A stretch of 64,000 bases of DNA from assembly GCA_037481695.1 (NCBI GenBank), contig JBBFLE010000001.1:564989-628988 (forward strand), written 5' to 3'. The notes under the pieces were generated by a model that did no database searches, was not told the DNA's origin, and worked only from the letters and a program-made list of their open reading frames with translations. This DNA comes from a bacterium. GTDB lineage: Bacteria; Desulfobacterota; Desulfocorpusculales; Desulfocorpusculum. Shown here in pieces: positions 62,558-64,000 of this stretch (its first letter is position 1; every line of letters begins with the position of its first letter). A program made the position numbers and the translations under genes.

Positions 62558-63214
62558 TCAGCTCTTCTTGCCTCCAGGAGCCTTGGGGGGCTGTGGTTGT
62601 GCTTTGCCCCCTGGTGGCTCGGGTTTGCTCGCCTGTGGCGGTTTCTCCTGGGCTACCTGGACATCCATATGGAATTCCTGGTAGGCTCCAACATCCTTCT
62701 GGACCACCTTGGCCTTGGTGAAATCCAGGTCAACCGAAGGAAAGGTCTTCTTGGAGGCCTGGAGACCCTTCATGAACTTGGCCACCACCTCGTTGTCGGT
62801 AGCCACACCTGTTATGCTCAAGCTGAAATTATCCCATGGTGCCCCGGAACTCTTCTGTTCCAGGCTGACGAAGTAGAGCTCCTTGGGTTTCTCGTTGATC
62901 AATTGATCCAGAGCTTTCACCACACCCTGGCGGTTTCGGTTCAGGTCAGCAATGGCAGCTTTTCTGTTTTCCAGAGCCTGCTTTTTCTTCTTGAATTGTT
63001 CCAGGTCACCCACTTCTTTTTTCAATGCAGCCAGTTTCTGCTCAGCCTGAGCCTTTTGATCCCTCAGGCGACTAAGCTGGCTGTACTGGTCATAGAGTAT
63101 GTACCCGATGGCAGCCAAAAAGATAAAGAGGAGCACAGCTCCCATGGTGATCTGTCTTCGGACGTTTTCCTCTTTGGCCTTCTGCCTTACGGGTAGCAGG
63201 TTGATTCTGATCAT
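62558..63214 (-). CDS. pilN: Type IV pilus inner-membrane protein PilN
   Basis: A 218-aa protein. The start MIRINLLPVRQK at 63214 carries the conserved INLLP motif that docks in cytoplasmic PilM. The membrane helix is at about residues 25-43, then a coiled coil and a ferredoxin-like domain. The ATG overlaps the pilM stop codon as ATGA. A Pro/Lys-rich tail ends the protein. The longer open frame upstream lies within pilM and is not used. Confidence 0.94.
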   Translation of the reverse strand: MIRINLLPVRQKAKEENVRRQITMGAVLLFIFLAAIGYILYDQYSQLSRLRDQKAQAEQKLAALKKEVGDLEQFKKKKQALENRKAAIADLNRNRQGVVKALDQLINEKPKELYFVSLEQKSSGAPWDNFSLSITGVATDNEVVAKFMKGLQASKKTFPSVDLDFTKAKVVQKDVGAYQEFHMDVQVAQEKPPQASKPEPPGGKAQPQPPKAPGGKKS

Positions 63215-64000
63215 TTGTCCCCCGCCCTCCTCATGGCCAACCCCACACCCACAGCTGCTATGGGCCCCACGGAGCTCAAATACGACTCTTCGAACTCCTT
63301 GGGAGAAAATGAGATCCTCTCGAAAGGATTGATGATAAAAGTCTCGATCCCCAGCTTCTCTTTGATGTGATCCAGCAGGCCAGGAGTCTTGGAAGCCCCC
63401 CCGCATAGGCCCAGCTTTTGAACATGTTCTTCGGGGAAATTGGCATAGAAGAAATCCAAAGAACGCTGGATCTCACCGGCAAAAAGCTCGCAGGCGTTCT
63501 TGAGAATGCGATCAAAGTTCTTATACTGCTGCCAGTTCTCCGGGCCACCAAGTTTTACTGCTTCGGCCTCTTCATATCTCAGATTGTATTGTTTTTGAAT
63601 TTCCTCTGTGATCTGCTTTCCTCCCATGGAAACATCCCTGGTCAAAAGAGATATGGGGCCTTTGACGATGTTGAAATTCATGGTGCTGGCTCCGATATTG
63701 ATCAGTCCCAGCACCTCGTTTTCCTCCAGTCCGAAGAGGTTCTCGTACATGGTTTCTACGGCAAAGGAGTCCACATCGATCACCTGGGGGTCCAGGCCTG
63801 TCTCTTTCATCAGGTTTTCGTAGTCGTTTATGATCTCTTTCTTGGCGGCCACCAAGAGCACATCCATCTGATCTGGATTGTCTCTATTCTGGCCCAGGAC
63901 CTGGAAATCCACATTCACATCTTCGATGTCAAAGGGGATGTACTGGGCTGCCTCCCATTGTATGGAATCCAGAAGCTCTTCCTCTGACATGAAGCCCACG
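63211..64000 (-). CDS. pilM: Type IV pilus assembly ATPase-like protein PilM, partial
   Basis: The C-terminal 262 or so residues of an actin-fold protein; the frame is open to the right edge, and about 90 residues are missing. The family marks are LGLINIGASTMNFNIVKG, the SMGGKQITEEIQ segment, and LGLCGGASKTPGLLDHI with the second phosphate-binding loop. PilM binds nucleotide and the PilN tail, linking the pilus base to the cytoplasm. Confidence 0.94.
   Translation of the reverse strand, partial: VGFMSEEELLDSIQWEAAQYIPFDIEDVNVDFQVLGQNRDNPDQMDVLLVAAKKEIINDYENLMKETGLDPQVIDVDSFAVETMYENLFGLEENEVLGLINIGASTMNFNIVKGPISLLTRDVSMGGKQITEEIQKQYNLRYEEAEAVKLGGPENWQQYKNFDRILKNACELFAGEIQRSLDFFYANFPEEHVQKLGLCGGASKTPGLLDHIKEKLGIETFIINPFERISFSPKEFEESYLSSVGPIAAVGVGLAMRRAGDK

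Noticed and set aside
1-64000. CRISPR arrays, phage genes, toxin-antitoxin or defence islands
   Set aside because: No regularly spaced direct repeats, integrase, capsid or restriction genes were found; mobile content is limited to the IS debris at 34.6-36.1 kb.

Overview
The window is a bacterial chromosome segment, most likely from a deltaproteobacterial (Desulfobacterota-type) anaerobe. This is inferred from the gene content: a tungsten/molybdenum aldehyde:ferredoxin oxidoreductase, two branched-chain amino-acid-type (Liv) ABC importers beside acyl-CoA ligases and dehydrogenases, a sigma-54-controlled acetoin-dehydrogenase-like complex, and a pilMNOPQ operon next to MglA/roadblock signalling genes. 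No rRNA, tRNA or CRISPR array was seen. Several genes use GTG or TTG starts, and ATGA/TAATG translational overlaps are frequent.

Region 1 (1-27.7 kb, all minus strand) is a catabolic supercluster. Read 5' to 3' it contains a sigma-54 enhancer-binding regulator; E1alpha, E1beta, E2 and a lipoyl-E3 of a 2-oxo-acid/acetoin dehydrogenase-type complex; a VOC-family protein; an alpha/beta hydrolase; Liv importer B (its LivH is frameshifted); an SDR; an acyl-CoA ligase; Liv importer A; an iron-dependent alcohol dehydrogenase; a second SDR; a zinc alcohol dehydrogenase; a second acyl-CoA ligase; a gamma-carbonic-anhydrase-like protein; and a partial AOR. The layout suggests import of a small organic acid or alcohol, CoA activation, oxidation through alcohol, aldehyde and 2-oxo intermediates, and transfer of electrons to ferredoxin or NAD. 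The substrate cannot be read from the sequence. A consensus -24/-12 promoter with upstream dyads sits exactly where the regulator would be expected to act.

Region 2 (27.8-34.5 kb) holds a DUF362 protein, a cysteinyl-tRNA synthetase fused to a GT2 glycosyltransferase, an ECF sigma factor fused to a zinc-finger anti-sigma-like domain, a 58-aa two-helix membrane protein, an alpha/beta hydrolase and GreA. Region 3 (34.6-36.3 kb) is insertion-sequence debris: an ISL3-type transposase fragment abutting a dead IS200/IS605 element, plus another decayed transposase-like remnant.

Region 4 (36.3-50.2 kb) carries a triple PII-like protein paired with a double-DUF1538 membrane protein, an RDD membrane protein with tandem beta-sandwich domains, an UppP with an N-terminal extension, a BON lipoprotein, an HD hydrolase, a tandem ACT-domain protein overlapping an unknown gene, MoaA (which could supply the pterin for AOR), and a large fusion of an EndoQ-like PHP nuclease with a UvrD-type helicase.

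Region 5 (50.4-64 kb, minus strand) runs from a partial pilM through pilN, pilO, pilP and pilQ to a clear intrinsic terminator. A polarity/motility signalling set follows: a soluble PAS histidine kinase, a response regulator with DUF4388 and roadblock domains, an MglB-like roadblock protein, an MglA-like GTPase, a CheW-domain protein, two TPR proteins and EF-P.
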